A DNA stretch of 64,000 bases from Armatimonadota bacterium (lineage in GTDB: Bacteria > Armatimonadota > Chthonomonadetes > Chthonomonadales > CAJBBX01). The notes under the pieces were generated by a model. The model did not search any database and was not told where the DNA came from. It was given only the letters and a program-made list of their open reading frames with translations. Shown one piece after another: positions 52,630 to 62,341 of this stretch. The translations under genes and the position numbers were made by a program. Location of the stretch: positions 43,510 through 107,509 of the forward strand of contig JAPLCQ010000087.1 in assembly GCA_026392115.1 (NCBI GenBank). The letters run 5' to 3'. Each line of letters starts with the position of its first letter. Position 1 is the stretch's first letter.

Positions 52630-52895
52630 CAGGTTGTCTCCGGTTCGGTGGCGGCGAAACCCTCCAACCGGTCTCAACGGTCCGAGCCTCAGAGCCGTCG
52701 CCGGGCGGCTACCCGTTGCCCGCCGCCGCCGCTCCAATCCTCCTCGGAAGACCTGCCGCCACCAAGGCGCCGATGCTGGGTGTATGTTGCAGTTCCAAAG
52801 CTCTACAAAGCGCCTCGCTGGGCATTATGCGCCACATCAGAGACGCGGCCTGTCAGCAAACCGCGCAGAATCGGACGCATCGGCGCCGCTCCCGG

Positions 52896-54866
52896 CTACT
52901 CCAGTATCGCCAGGGCTTCGTCGAACCGCAAGCGCGTCACTGCCGACCTGAGATCGGCCGCCTGGGCATCGCCCAGGAGCAGATGGAGGCCCGCATCGAG
53001 CCGGTCGAAGAGGCACAGCGCCTCCAGGTCATGGCTCTGGAGCGCCTGCGTCAGTTCGGCCATCTGCTCCGCCGTCGGCACGCGCGCGGCATCGGGCGCC
53101 GGATCGTCGACGGTCGCGCCCAGCCGTGCGGCCGCGGCCACCAGGGCCTCCATGGCGCGCGCCAACGCGACCGGAAGGTCGTCCGCGGGCGCCTCTCCGC
53201 GCAGGACGGCGGCTTCGACCGCGGCGGCGGCGGCGGCGATCTCATCGGCGCCCAGCGTGGCCGCGCTGCCCTTGAGGGTGTGCATCAGGCGGGCGGCCGC
53301 CGCCATGTCGCCGCCCGCCAGGTGGCGCCGCATCGTCTCGGCAACGTCGGCGAACTCGACCGTGAAGAGGCCGAGCAGGCGCAGGAAGACGATGCGGCTG
53401 CCGCCGGAGCTGCACCGCGCCCTCTCGGCATCGACGCCGGCCAGGTCGGGGAGGAACTCCGCGCCGTCGGCGGGTTGCTCCGTCGGCTCCGGCGCGGCGA
53501 TCGGCAGAGCGAGGCAACCGCGTATCTGCCGCACCAGGGCCTCCAGGTCGACGGGCTTGGTGACGATGGCGGTGACGCCGACCCCCATGGCGGCCGCCCG
53601 CTTCGCGTCCAGAAGCCCGGCCGTGAGCGCGATGATGGGCAGATCGGCCAGGCCGAGCTCCTGCCGCACGTGCAGGGTCGCCGTGATGCCGTCCATCTCC
53701 GGCATGTGCATATCCATCAGCACGGCGTCGTAGCCGTCGGGCTCGGCGCGAAGGGCCTCCAGCGCCTCCAGCCCGTTGGCGCGGGCGTCCGCCGAGGCCC
53801 CTTCCAACTGGAGCATGGAGACGGCCACATCGCGGCTGACGGCGCTGTCGTCCACCACCAGCAGGCGCAGTCCGTCCAGGCGCGGGCCCTGTGCCGCCGG
53901 CTCGGGCCTCCGGGGCTCGGGCGGGGTCGCCGGAGCCAGATCGAAGACTGCCTCGAACAGGAAGCGGCTGCCGCGGCCCGGCCGGCTCTCGGCGGTGAGC
54001 CGGCCTCCCATGAGCTCGGCCAGGTTGCGGCTGATGCTCAGGCCGAGGCCCGTGCCGCCGTATCGCCGGGTGATGCCCGCATCGGCCTGCTGGAAGGACT
54101 CGAACAGGCCGTCCAGCACGTCGGCGGCGATGCCGATGCCGGAGTCGACCACCTCGATGCGGAGCCATCCGCCGCCCGTGCCCGCGGCCTCGCAGGTGGC
54201 AGCCACGCGCACGTAACCGGTCTCGGTGAACTTGACGGCGTTCCCCACCAGGTTGAGCAGAATCTGCTCGAGCCGGAGCTCGTCGCCCATCAGGGCGGGC
54301 AGCGGCCGGTCGGGCAGGTCCAGCGCCAGCTCCAGCCCCTTTCCCCGGGCGCCGGCGCCCATCAGGCTCACCACCCGCCCGAGCGGCGCGGCCGGGTCGA
54401 AGGGCCGCGCCTCGAGCCGCATCTTCCCGGCCTCGATCTTGGAGTGGTCCAGGAGGTCGTTGAGCAGGGCGAGCAGCGTGCGGCCCGAATCCTCGATTCT
54501 CGCCACCAGGGAGCGCTGTTCCGGGTCCAGCGCCTGTCTCCTGAGCACCTGCGCCAGCCCCAGCACCCCGTTGAGCGGCGTGCGAATCTCGTGGCTCATG
54601 TGCGCAAGGAACCGGCCCTTGGCCTCGTTGGCCGCCTCGGCCGCCTCGCGGGCCTCCCGCAGCTCCCGCTCATGGCGCCGCCGCTCGGTGATGTCGCGGG
54701 TGATGCCCTGCACGGCGAGCAGCTCGTTGTCGCGTCCGTACCGGCCCGAAGCGGTCACCTCGGTCCAGAGGGTGGAACCGTCCTTGCAGGTGACCTCCAG
54801 CTCCATGCGGACGATCCGTTCGGGGCCGCCTCCGCCTGCCGCGGACCTGAAACCCGCGAGTTCCAC
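52896..54866 (-). CDS. downstream half of an interrupted hybrid histidine kinase (HisKA-HATPase-REC-Hpt)
   Basis: About 656 codons in the same frame as the gene before it, separated only by TAG at 54912-54914. The GTG at 54866 begins in the middle of a PAS domain (KDGSTLWTEVTASG... GITRDITERR), and neither it nor the ATG at 54806 has a good ribosome binding site, so it is not an independent gene. Domains: PAS remainder, HisKA ([16 protein letters not shown]), HATPase, a receiver (LLVVDDSAVSRDVA, DAVLMDMHMPEMDG) and a C-terminal Hpt (LMHTLKGSAATLG). If read through, the whole would be about 1,325 aa. Confidence 0.75.
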   Translation of the reverse strand: MELAGFRSAAGGGGPERIVRMELEVTCKDGSTLWTEVTASGRYGRDNELLAVQGITRDITERRRHERELREAREAAEAANEAKGRFLAHMSHEIRTPLNGVLGLAQVLRRQALDPEQRSLVARIEDSGRTLLALLNDLLDHSKIEAGKMRLEARPFDPAAPLGRVVSLMGAGARGKGLELALDLPDRPLPALMGDELRLEQILLNLVGNAVKFTETGYVRVAATCEAAGTGGGWLRIEVVDSGIGIAADVLDGLFESFQQADAGITRRYGGTGLGLSISRNLAELMGGRLTAESRPGRGSRFLFEAVFDLAPATPPEPRRPEPAAQGPRLDGLRLLVVDDSAVSRDVAVSMLQLEGASADARANGLEALEALRAEPDGYDAVLMDMHMPEMDGITATLHVRQELGLADLPIIALTAGLLDAKRAAAMGVGVTAIVTKPVDLEALVRQIRGCLALPIAAPEPTEQPADGAEFLPDLAGVDAERARCSSGGSRIVFLRLLGLFTVEFADVAETMRRHLAGGDMAAAARLMHTLKGSAATLGADEIAAAAAAVEAAVLRGEAPADDLPVALARAMEALVAAAARLGATVDDPAPDAARVPTAEQMAELTQALQSHDLEALCLFDRLDAGLHLLLGDAQAADLRSAVTRLRFDEALAILE

Positions 54867-54911
54867 TCGGGCGAGGGCGGCTGAGGCGGGCGCGAGGGCC
54901 TGATCGAGCGT

Positions 54912-54914
54912 CTA
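54912..54914 (-). other. in-frame TAG stop inside a PAS domain
   Basis: On the minus strand TAG interrupts one long reading frame (56873 to 52896). The residues on either side (GFTAEEAMA before, TLDQALAPASAALARVELAG after) join smoothly into a PAS domain, and no frameshift is needed. A single-base change from CAG, AAG, GAG or similar would restore it. Confidence 0.85.
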
Positions 54915-56873
54915 CGCCATGGCCTCCTCGGCCGTGAAGCCGCGGAGCCGCTCCCCGGAGGGGCTCATGTAGGTGAACCGGCCCCATGGGTCCATCTCGA
55001 AGATGATGTCGGTGGCATTCTCGGCCAGCAGCCGGTACTGCTCTTCGCTTTGCCGGAGCCCCTCCTCGAGCCGCAGGCGCTCGGTGACGTCGCGGGCCAG
55101 GGCGATGAAGAGCGTGCCGGGGTCGCCGTCGCGGCTCATCGCGGCGATTGAGAGCTCGAACGAGCGCCGACCGTCGGGCAGGGAAAGCGAGTACACCGCG
55201 CCGTGGTGGCTGCCCGTTCGACCCGCCTCGGCCATGGCCTCGGCGACGGTGGCGGCGGCGTCGGGAGGAAGCACGTCGGCCACGAGGTTGCCGACGAGCC
55301 GCTGGGGCTCCGCGAAGAGGCTGGCTCTGATGGGCGAGTAGTAGCCATGGATGCGCGCATCCCGGTCGACCACGAACATCAGGTCCGGCACGGCGTTGAC
55401 GATGGCCTCCAGCCGATCCTTGACGGCCCGAAGCTCCCCGGCGATCCGCGCCGGTTCGGTGATGTCGACCATCGACACGAGCAGCATGTCGTCCAGGACG
55501 CAGCCGCCGATGGACACGAGAATCTCGGCGCCGTCCTTGCGGACCATCCGATGCTCGGAGGGAGCCACCATCCCATCGGCCCGCCCGGCCTCGGCCACGG
55601 CCTTCGTCCACCAGTTCAGGACCAACTCGCGCAGCGTTTCATCGGGGAAGACCAGCCGGGCGGCGGACTCCAGATCGGGCACGTCGGCCCCGGTATAGCC
55701 GAAGACGCGGTAGATGTGCTGATTGGCCAGGATGATCCGGCGGTCCGGCGGGCGCGAGAAGCCGACCACGGCGGTGGGGAGGTTGTCCAGGATGCGCCGA
55801 AGGCGTACGGCGTCGGCCCGCACATGCTCCTCCATGGCATCCTGCGCCGCGCGCATCTGGCGCTCGCGCAGGAGGAACGCGCCCGCGGCGGCCGCCAGCA
55901 TGGCCAGCAGCCCGGCGAGGCCGATCCCCGCCGAGATGGGCAGCGTGGCGCCGATCACCTCCGAGCGGTCCATCTTGGCGCCGAGGAACCAGTCCGTTCC
56001 CTCGATGGCGCGTCCGACCGACACCACCGGCCGGCCGCGGTAGTCCACGGCGTCGAGCTTCGAACCCGGGCGTCCCTCCCGCAGGAACCTGGCGGCTCCC
56101 AGGCGGCTGCCCTTGATGGGCGCCCGCAGCCTCAGTGCCGAACCCGGGCGGAAGCGCAGCTCGCTGATGAAGAGGACCGTGTCGCCCTCGCGCCGGCAGA
56201 GCACCGTCTCGGCGGTCTCCGACGGGACGGGCCACTTGCGGAGCGTGGCGAAGAGAGAACGTGCAGGGTCCGAGCGCAGCACCAGCACGGGGACGCCCTT
56301 GCCGGGCAACCGGGGGAGCGGCGCCAGGAAGTCCAGCCACGCCTTGCCGGCGGCGTCCAGATAGGGGCCCGCATACCCGACCTTGCCCGTGGCCGCGGCG
56401 CGGAGAACCCCGCTGCGCAGTTCCGGCGCCATGGATGCGCGCGCGTCCGGCGTCGACCAGAGCGGGGTGAGGTCCGGACCGAGGAGCATGGCGTCGCTCC
56501 AACTGCGCCGATCCCTGATGACCGTGAGCCGCCGCCCGAGGTCGGCCACCGCCGCCGCGCCGCCGCCATCGGCCACCCGGCGGGCGGCATCGGCCACCGG
56601 TTCGCTCGCTTGGGCCTGCAGCGCATCGGCGCGCCGTTCGGCCATCCACTCCTCGATCTGGGTCGCCCGCATCTCGGCGATGGCGGTGACGGAGGCGACG
56701 CCGCCGTTGTACTCGTTGCGCCACGTCGTCCAGATCGACCCGGCCACGAGAATGGCGATGCTCAGGCAGATGATGGCGAGAGGGGCCACGAGCGTTGGCC
56801 ACCCCGAGCCGTCGCGCCCGCGCCCTGTCTTTGCCGCCGCCGACCCTCCAACGGTATCCCGCATGGTCATCAC
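54912..56873 (-). CDS. upstream half of an interrupted membrane sensor kinase (dCache-PAS-PAS-PAS)
   Basis: 653 aa. Membrane helix 1 (LVAPLAIICLSIAILVAGSI), a periplasmic dCache-like sensor of about 250 residues, helix 2 (GIGLAGLLAMLAAAAGAFLL near 310-332), PAS 1 (LRRILDNLPTAVVGFSR), PAS 2 (LEAIVNAVPDLMFVVDR near 490) and the start of PAS 3 (YRLLAENATDIIFEMDPWGR), ending prematurely at TAG. It senses an extracellular signal; without its kinase half it cannot signal by phosphotransfer. The rest of the protein follows in frame from 54911. Confidence 0.8.
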   Translation of the reverse strand: MMTMRDTVGGSAAAKTGRGRDGSGWPTLVAPLAIICLSIAILVAGSIWTTWRNEYNGGVASVTAIAEMRATQIEEWMAERRADALQAQASEPVADAARRVADGGGAAAVADLGRRLTVIRDRRSWSDAMLLGPDLTPLWSTPDARASMAPELRSGVLRAAATGKVGYAGPYLDAAGKAWLDFLAPLPRLPGKGVPVLVLRSDPARSLFATLRKWPVPSETAETVLCRREGDTVLFISELRFRPGSALRLRAPIKGSRLGAARFLREGRPGSKLDAVDYRGRPVVSVGRAIEGTDWFLGAKMDRSEVIGATLPISAGIGLAGLLAMLAAAAGAFLLRERQMRAAQDAMEEHVRADAVRLRRILDNLPTAVVGFSRPPDRRIILANQHIYRVFGYTGADVPDLESAARLVFPDETLRELVLNWWTKAVAEAGRADGMVAPSEHRMVRKDGAEILVSIGGCVLDDMLLVSMVDITEPARIAGELRAVKDRLEAIVNAVPDLMFVVDRDARIHGYYSPIRASLFAEPQRLVGNLVADVLPPDAAATVAEAMAEAGRTGSHHGAVYSLSLPDGRRSFELSIAAMSRDGDPGTLFIALARDVTERLRLEEGLRQSEEQYRLLAENATDIIFEMDPWGRFTYMSPSGERLRGFTAEEAMA

Positions 56874-56994
56874 CCCAGCGCGAGACCGTCGCCCGACGGG
56901 CGGGCTCCGCGATCTCCGGCGGACTATCCACTATGGTGAAGGAGCGCCAAGCCCGGCGGGCCGACCGGGGTGCGGCCAGCCCGCCAACGTTGCT

Positions 56995-58629
56995 TCAGGA
57001 GTTCCGCGGCCCCAGCGCCCGGCGCAGCGCCTCGCCCAGTTCGTCCATTCGAAACGGCTTCGGCAGATAGACATCGGGCCACTCGGCATGCACGCCCGAC
57101 ATGACCTCCGCCTGATCGTAACCGCTCATCAGGATCGCCGGCAATCCCGGCGTCAGCTCGCGCAGCGCCGCAAGCGTCTCCCAGCCATCCATCCGCGGCA
57201 TGGAGATGTCGCTGACGAGGCAACGGATGCCGCCGGAATGCGCGCGATAGACCTCCACGGCCTCCACGCCGTCGCCGGCCTCTACGATATCATAGCCCAA
57301 CCGCTTCAGGACCGCGCGAGTGGAGGCGCGGAACGCGGGTTCGTCGTCGACCAGCAGCACGGCTCCGCGGCGCTCATCAGAGACGGGCGCCGCGGCGGCG
57401 GGTCTCGGCGGAGCCTCCTCGGAGATGGGCAGCAGCAGGCGGAAGAGGCAGCCGCGGCCGGGCCCGCTCTCCACCGTGACGCCGCCGCCGTGCCCCCGGG
57501 CGATTCCCGCCACCGTGGAGAGCCCCAGGCCCCGACCGGTGAACTTTGTGGTGAAGAAGGGGTCGGAAACCTTCCTCAGGTCGGCCTCCGGTATGCCGGG
57601 GCCATCGTCGGCCACCTCGATGCAGGCGTAGGGCCGCTCCTCGGGCATCCAACCCGACGGCGCCCGGTGCGGGCCGACGCAGCCTGGGCCGCACTCCGTC
57701 ACCCTCAGGCGCACCGTGCCGCCCTCGTCTCCCATGGCTTCGGCGGCGTTGGTCGCCAGGTGCGCGAGCGCCTGCTCGAGCTGCTCGGCGTTGGCCCGGA
57801 CGCGGGCGCCGGCCGTGGCAAGCTCCAGATCAACGCGGACCCGCTCGGGGCATCGCGCCCGGATGCCCGGCAGCAGCATCCGGCAGGTCTGGGACAGCTC
57901 CATGGGTTCCATGCGCCCCGGCGTCTGGCCCACATAGGTGAGCAGCGTCGCGGAGAGCCCGGCGGCCCGGTCGGCGGCGGCGATGGCGGCGGCCAGGTTC
58001 TGCCGCACCGGCGCCTCGTCGGGCAACGCATCCTGCAGCAGCTCGAGGTTGGAGAGAAGGGCGCCGAGCATGTTGTTGTAGAGGTGGGCGATGGCCCCGG
58101 CCATGCGGTTCAACCCCTCCGCCTTCTGCACCTGCACGTCCCGCGCCGCCCGCGCCTCGCTCTCGACGGCCGCCAGGTGTCGGTCGGTGACGTCGCGCCA
58201 CGTCAGGTTCAGCGAGGCGCCGCAGCGGGCGCCGCGGATGTCGAACCGCTTTGGGCACCCCGCACGCGCGCACGGGCAGGGCGCGTCGTCCATCTCGACC
58301 GGCTGATCGGTCTCAATGGCCGCGACGCAGGCGTTGTAGAGGTCCGAACCCAGCAGGTGCGGCGCGATGGCCAGCAGGCGGCGGCCCGGCATCTGTTCCG
58401 GGGTCGAGCGGCAGACCTCGGCCGCGGCCCGGTTCGCGTACTGGAAGACCAGATCGACGAGCGCGCCGTCGTCGCCGCGCACCGGCTCCAGCACGACGTG
58501 CGGGTCGAGGAGCGTCTCCAGCGTGGCGGCAAGCCTCGCGCGCTCCTCCTCGGCGGCTCCGCGGGCGGCGGCCTCGCCGAGGAACAGCTCGCGGAGGCGT
58601 AGTTGGAGGCCCACGCGGGCGCGCACCAC
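56995..58629 (-). CDS. PAS-histidine kinase-receiver protein (part of a frameshifted gene)
   Basis: 544 aa from a GTG with no ribosome binding site, in truth the C-terminal part of a broken gene. Domains: a coiled region (ELFLGEAAARGAAEEERA), a PAS-like segment, a Cys-rich patch unique to this copy (DDAPCPCARAGCPKRFD), a HisKA of the AHxxNN type (MAGAIAHLYNNMLGALLSN), HATPase (NAAEAMGDEGGTV, DPFFTTKFTGRGLGLSTVAG) and a receiver (LLVDDEPAFRASTRAVLKR; phospho-Asp in VSDISMPRMDGW; Lys in LPKPFRM). The paralogue at 62338-64000 is the same type. Receiver 1 is the pseudogene fragment next to it. Confidence 0.8.
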   Translation of the reverse strand: MVRARVGLQLRLRELFLGEAAARGAAEEERARLAATLETLLDPHVVLEPVRGDDGALVDLVFQYANRAAAEVCRSTPEQMPGRRLLAIAPHLLGSDLYNACVAAIETDQPVEMDDAPCPCARAGCPKRFDIRGARCGASLNLTWRDVTDRHLAAVESEARAARDVQVQKAEGLNRMAGAIAHLYNNMLGALLSNLELLQDALPDEAPVRQNLAAAIAAADRAAGLSATLLTYVGQTPGRMEPMELSQTCRMLLPGIRARCPERVRVDLELATAGARVRANAEQLEQALAHLATNAAEAMGDEGGTVRLRVTECGPGCVGPHRAPSGWMPEERPYACIEVADDGPGIPEADLRKVSDPFFTTKFTGRGLGLSTVAGIARGHGGGVTVESGPGRGCLFRLLLPISEEAPPRPAAAAPVSDERRGAVLLVDDEPAFRASTRAVLKRLGYDIVEAGDGVEAVEVYRAHSGGIRCLVSDISMPRMDGWETLAALRELTPGLPAILMSGYDQAEVMSGVHAEWPDVYLPKPFRMDELGEALRRALGPRNS

Positions 58630-58642
58630 CGGCGGGTTGAAG
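58502..58642 (-). repeat. 141-bp tract identical to 63860-64000
   Basis: I compared both stretches base by base and find no difference over 141 bp. The match reaches the window edge, so the true length may be greater, and ends in this copy exactly at the deletion junction (58643). The neighbouring sequence of both genes is clearly less similar. Confidence 0.9.
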
Positions 58643-58946
58643 CGATGGCCCCGGCTTCCAGGGCGCGGACCTCGGCCGCGGGATCGCCGTCGGCGGTGAC
58701 GAAGATCACCGGCAGCTCCGGTCGCAGCGCGCGGACGGCGCGGCAGGTCTCGAACCCGTCCATGCCCGGCATATTGGCGTCGGTGAGGACGAGGTCGATC
58801 TCGGTGGTCTCGACGAGCTCGACCGTGTCGGCGCCCGATGTGGCGTAGCGGATGCCGCCCGTGCCGGCGATGGCCGAGTAGAGGGCGTGGATGGCCATGG
58901 TGTCGTCATCGACGATGAGGATCACGGGTTCGCGGCGAGGGGTCAT
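58643..58946 (-). pseudogene. receiver-domain fragment cut off by a 16-bp net deletion
   Basis: Starts at the ATG at 58946 with GGAGA seven bases upstream. VILIVDDDTMAIHALYSAI, then LVLTDANMPGMDGFETC and IFVTADGDPAAEVRALEAGA are a normal receiver domain. It then runs out of frame; the paralogous kinase at 50.7 kb continues HDFISKPVNPPVVRARV, and here only eight bases (atcgcttc) replace 24, a net loss of 16 bp that removes the conserved Lys. The remaining kinase continues in another frame from 58642. The 1-nt gap to the upstream kinase stop implies one transcript. Confidence 0.85.
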
Positions 58947-58947
58947 G

Positions 58948-61530
58948 TCAGCCGTCTCCTTGGGGTTCCGTGTGCGCCTGTGCGAGGAGTCGCGCCGCCT
59001 CGTCGAACCGCAGGCGGCGGACGGCGGCGGCAAGTTGGTCGGCGGTCTCGGCGCCGAGCGCGGCGGCCAGTTCGGCCTCCATCGCCTGCCGAAGCGCCAG
59101 GGGAGCGGCGGCGGGGAGCGGCAGCAGGGGCTTCGCGGCGTTGATCAGCAGGTCGACGCGGCGCGCCAGCGCGGCCAGGTCCCGACCGAGCCCGGTTCGC
59201 CCCGCCTTCACCGCCTGTTCGAGGGCCTCGGCCGTCTCCATCACGCGGTGGGCGCCCAGCGCGCCGGCGCCGCCGCGCAGCGTATGGAGCCGCCGCAGGG
59301 CTTCGCCCGCGGCCCCGGCCGCGAGGTCGGCCCCGATGCGCTCCACCGTGCGCGCGTGCTCGTCTCTAAAGATGCCGAGCAGGCCGACGTAGAGGGCGCC
59401 GTCGCCGCCGACGGCCCGCACGGCCATGGCGTGGTCGATCCCGGCGAGGGTGGGCACCGGCTCCCGTGCGCGGTCCTCCGCGGCGGGCGGGGCGGGCGAT
59501 GGCTTCCGCACCCATTGGAGCAGCGCCGGGGCCAGCAGGTCGAGGTCCAGCGGCTTGGCCAGCACCTCGTTCACCCCCGCGGCCAGGGCCTGCTCGCGCT
59601 CCTCCGGGAGGACGCCGGCCGTCAGGGCCAGGACGGGGAGCGCGGCCAGGCCGAGCTCCCGCCGGATGCACCGCGTGGCGGCCAACCCGTCCACGTCGGG
59701 CATGCGGACATCCATCAGCACCGCGTCGTAGGCGGTCCGGCGTTCGCGGAGCGCGTCGATCGCCTGACGGCCGTCGAAGGCCAGGTCGCATGAGGCGCCC
59801 TCGACGGCCAGGGCCTGCCGGGCCACCTCGCGGTTCATGGCGCTGTCATCGACCACGAGGAAACGGAGGCCCCGCAGGCGCGGACCGGGCGCCGGGCGTT
59901 CGCGCCACGCGAGGTCGGGCGGCGACGACTCCTCGGCGTGGCGGCCCAGCGGCAACTCGAACCAGAAGGCGCTGCCGACGCCCGGAGCGCTCTCCATGCC
60001 CATGGCGCCGCCCATAAGGTCCACCAGCTGCTTGCTGATGGCGAGGCCCAGGCCGGTGCCGCCGTAGCGCCGGGTGACGCCGGACTCGGCCTGCACGAAG
60101 GGCGCGAAGAGGCGCGCGGCCGTCTCCGGCGCGATGCCGATGCCCGTGTCGCGCACCTCGAAGCGGAGCCGCACGGTATCCGGCCCGCTCTCCGCGCCGG
60201 TGACCGAGAGCCGCACCTCGCCCCGGTCCGTGAACTTGACCGCGTTGCCCAGGAGGTTGGTCAGCACCTGCTGGAGCCGCAGGGAATCGCCCACGTGGCG
60301 CGCGCCGGGCTCACAGGCGAGCCGTCCCGCATCGATCACCATCTCAAGGCCCTTGGCGCGGGCGGCGCTGCCCATCAGGCTCTGCATGTGCTCCAGGAGC
60401 AGGGAGAGGTCGAAGGGCCGCCGTTCCACGCGGAGCCGGCCGGCTTCGATCTTCGAGAGGTCCAGGATGTCGTTGAGGATGGTGAGGAGCGACTGCCCGG
60501 CCTCGCGGATGTGCGTCACCGTGCGCCGCTGGCCGGGTGACAGGTCGTCGCGGCTCAGGAGCTGCGCCAGGCCGAGGACCCCGTTCAAGGGGGTGCGGAT
60601 CTCGTGGCTCATGTTCGCCAGGAACTCGGACTTGAAGCTGCTCTGCGCCTCGGCCTCGGCGCGCTTCAGGGTCAGCTCCGCGTTCATCTCCCGCAGTTCG
60701 CGCCCCGCCTGGTGGAGGCGCGAGACGTCGGTGAAGACCCATATGCGGCCGCGGACGCTCCGGGACTCCAGCGGTGCGCAGGAGACGCTGTAGACCCTCT
60801 CGGCGGGATCGCCGAAGCGCCACTCCCAGTCGCGGATGCTGCGGCCGGGCGATGCGAAGAGGCTGGCGGCCTCCTCCTCGATCTCGGGCGCGTTGGCGGC
60901 GGCGCGGCGGAATCTTCGCATGGCCTCGGCGATCACCGGCGGATCGTTGGCGTCGGGCCGAACGCCCAGCATGGCGGCGCCCGGCGCGTTGACCCACGCG
61001 TGCCTGCCGCTGTTCTCAAGGAAGATGACGCCCTGCGGGATGGTCTCCAGGATCGCCGCGGAGCGTGTGCGCCAGAGGTCCACATCCTCCGCCAGGCAGG
61101 CGAGGCGCACCACCTCGCCCATCTCGGCGCGGGCGAGTTCCGCAAACTCCATGAACCCGGGCCGGCCGGTGAACTCCGCCGGGCAGTAGAGCAGCACGGC
61201 GCCCCGGAAGCCGCCGTGCCGCAGGGGCAGCGCCACACGAACGGAGCCGCGGACCTCCCCGGCCTCCACGGCGATGCGGCCCTCCTCCAGCAGGCGGGCC
61301 AGATCCGCCGGTGAGACGGCGGCGCGGTGGAAGCCCTCGGGAGCCTCCCCGAGAGTGCGCACGGTCACGGCGTCCTCGAGGCGCACCAGCGCGACGCCCG
61401 GGGCCTGGGCGCAGACGCGCAGCAGGGCCACAGCGTCGGCGTAGACGGCCTCGGGCCGGCCCTGCTCCTTGACGGGGTGCAGACCGGTCACAAAGGTCAG
61501 AGACCGCCGAAGCCAGTGGGCGCCCGGCAT
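58948..61530 (-). CDS. hybrid histidine kinase (GAF-PAS-HisKA-HATPase-REC-Hpt)
   Basis: 860 aa from the ATG at 61530. Order: a GAF-like N-terminal domain ([33 protein letters not shown]), PAS ([40 protein letters not shown]), HisKA ([18 protein letters not shown]), HATPase ([20 protein letters not shown]), a receiver ([31 protein letters not shown]) and a C-terminal Hpt with [16 protein letters not shown], where HTLRGG replaces HTLKGS but keeps the His. It starts 10 bp after the RsbQ-like hydrolase stop. No membrane helix, so cytosolic. The only complete kinase of this middle group. Confidence 0.92.
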   Translation of the reverse strand: MPGAHWLRRSLTFVTGLHPVKEQGRPEAVYADAVALLRVCAQAPGVALVRLEDAVTVRTLGEAPEGFHRAAVSPADLARLLEEGRIAVEAGEVRGSVRVALPLRHGGFRGAVLLYCPAEFTGRPGFMEFAELARAEMGEVVRLACLAEDVDLWRTRSAAILETIPQGVIFLENSGRHAWVNAPGAAMLGVRPDANDPPVIAEAMRRFRRAAANAPEIEEEAASLFASPGRSIRDWEWRFGDPAERVYSVSCAPLESRSVRGRIWVFTDVSRLHQAGRELREMNAELTLKRAEAEAQSSFKSEFLANMSHEIRTPLNGVLGLAQLLSRDDLSPGQRRTVTHIREAGQSLLTILNDILDLSKIEAGRLRVERRPFDLSLLLEHMQSLMGSAARAKGLEMVIDAGRLACEPGARHVGDSLRLQQVLTNLLGNAVKFTDRGEVRLSVTGAESGPDTVRLRFEVRDTGIGIAPETAARLFAPFVQAESGVTRRYGGTGLGLAISKQLVDLMGGAMGMESAPGVGSAFWFELPLGRHAEESSPPDLAWRERPAPGPRLRGLRFLVVDDSAMNREVARQALAVEGASCDLAFDGRQAIDALRERRTAYDAVLMDVRMPDVDGLAATRCIRRELGLAALPVLALTAGVLPEEREQALAAGVNEVLAKPLDLDLLAPALLQWVRKPSPAPPAAEDRAREPVPTLAGIDHAMAVRAVGGDGALYVGLLGIFRDEHARTVERIGADLAAGAAGEALRRLHTLRGGAGALGAHRVMETAEALEQAVKAGRTGLGRDLAALARRVDLLINAAKPLLPLPAAAPLALRQAMEAELAAALGAETADQLAAAVRRLRFDEAARLLAQAHTEPQGDG

Positions 61531-61540
61531 CAGCGCGCGG

Positions 61541-62341
61541 TCAGAGGAACGCCTCGATGGCCGAGGCCACCTCGTCCGGCGCCGCCACATGGGGCAGATG
61601 CCCGCGGGCGCCGAGGCGCCGCAGGCTGCCGCCGGGGATGTGGGCCGCCAGGTAGTCGCCCACCTCGTCCGGGACGACGGGATCGTCCGCGGTCTGGAGG
61701 ATGAGCGTGGGCTTGTCGACCTTCGGCAGGCAGGCGCGCAGGTCGGACTGCATGATGGCCCGCAGGACCGCCAGCGCGATGTCGGGCCGGATGGTCTCCA
61801 GGTTGCGCGCCAGGTAGCCGGCGAGGTGGGGCCTGTCGGGATGCGCCATCACGACGGGCGAGAAGCCGCTGGCCCAGGTGTAGTAGTCACTCTCCATGGC
61901 GGCGTAGATGCCGTCCAGGTCGGACTGCCGGAACCCGCCCCGGTAGCCCTCGTCGTCCAGATAGCGCGGCGAGGCGCCCAGGAGCACGAGCCGCTCGGCG
62001 ATAGCCGGATCGAGGATGGCGGCCAGCATCACCACCATGGAGCTGACGGAGTGGCCCACGAGCACGGCGTCGGTCACGCCGGCCGCATGGCAGACCTCGA
62101 CCAGGTCCTCGGCATAGGCCTCCAGCGAGGCGTACCGGAGGGGGCTGTAGGCGGCGGGATCGGCGTTGCCGGCTCCCACGTTGTCGAATCGCACCACCCG
62201 GAAGCGGCCCTCGAACCGGGCGGCCACGTCATCCCAGGCGCGCTGGTCGCTGCCGAAGCCGTGGGCGAAGAGGATGGTGCGCGCCCCGGCGGGGCCCGTG
62301 ACCGTTACGTTGTTCCTTCGGACAGCGTCCGTCTCCGTCAT
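61541..62341 (-). CDS. RsbQ-like alpha/beta hydrolase within the kinase cluster
   Basis: 266 aa, matching RsbQ of Bacillus in length and order. FAHGFGSDQRAWDDVA, the Ser98 nucleophile in VGHSVSSMVVML, PRYLDDEGYRGGF, Asp219/220 in LQTADDPVVP and His248 in ARGHLPHVAAPDE form the catalytic triad; the run YSPLRYASLEAYAEDL is very close to that of RsbQ. In Bacillus, RsbQ is required for a PAS-domain phosphatase (RsbP) to respond to energy stress, probably by handling a hydrophobic ligand. Here it is coupled (ATGA) to one kinase and 10 bp from another, suggesting it processes a ligand for their PAS domains. Related to the plant D14/KAI2 receptors. Confidence 0.92.
   Translation of the reverse strand: MTETDAVRRNNVTVTGPAGARTILFAHGFGSDQRAWDDVAARFEGRFRVVRFDNVGAGNADPAAYSPLRYASLEAYAEDLVEVCHAAGVTDAVLVGHSVSSMVVMLAAILDPAIAERLVLLGASPRYLDDEGYRGGFRQSDLDGIYAAMESDYYTWASGFSPVVMAHPDRPHLAGYLARNLETIRPDIALAVLRAIMQSDLRACLPKVDKPTLILQTADDPVVPDEVGDYLAAHIPGGSLRRLGARGHLPHVAAPDEVASAIEAFL

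Noticed and set aside
52630..52895. small gene or RNA between the two kinase genes
   Set aside because: Only shadow frames and no hairpin; just a weak CATAAT box (minus strand, 52824-52829) about 190 bases from the next start.
54866..54914. TAG read as pyrrolysine or programmed readthrough
   Set aside because: No pyl genes or suppressor tRNA visible, and a plain nonsense mutation or error explains it as well.
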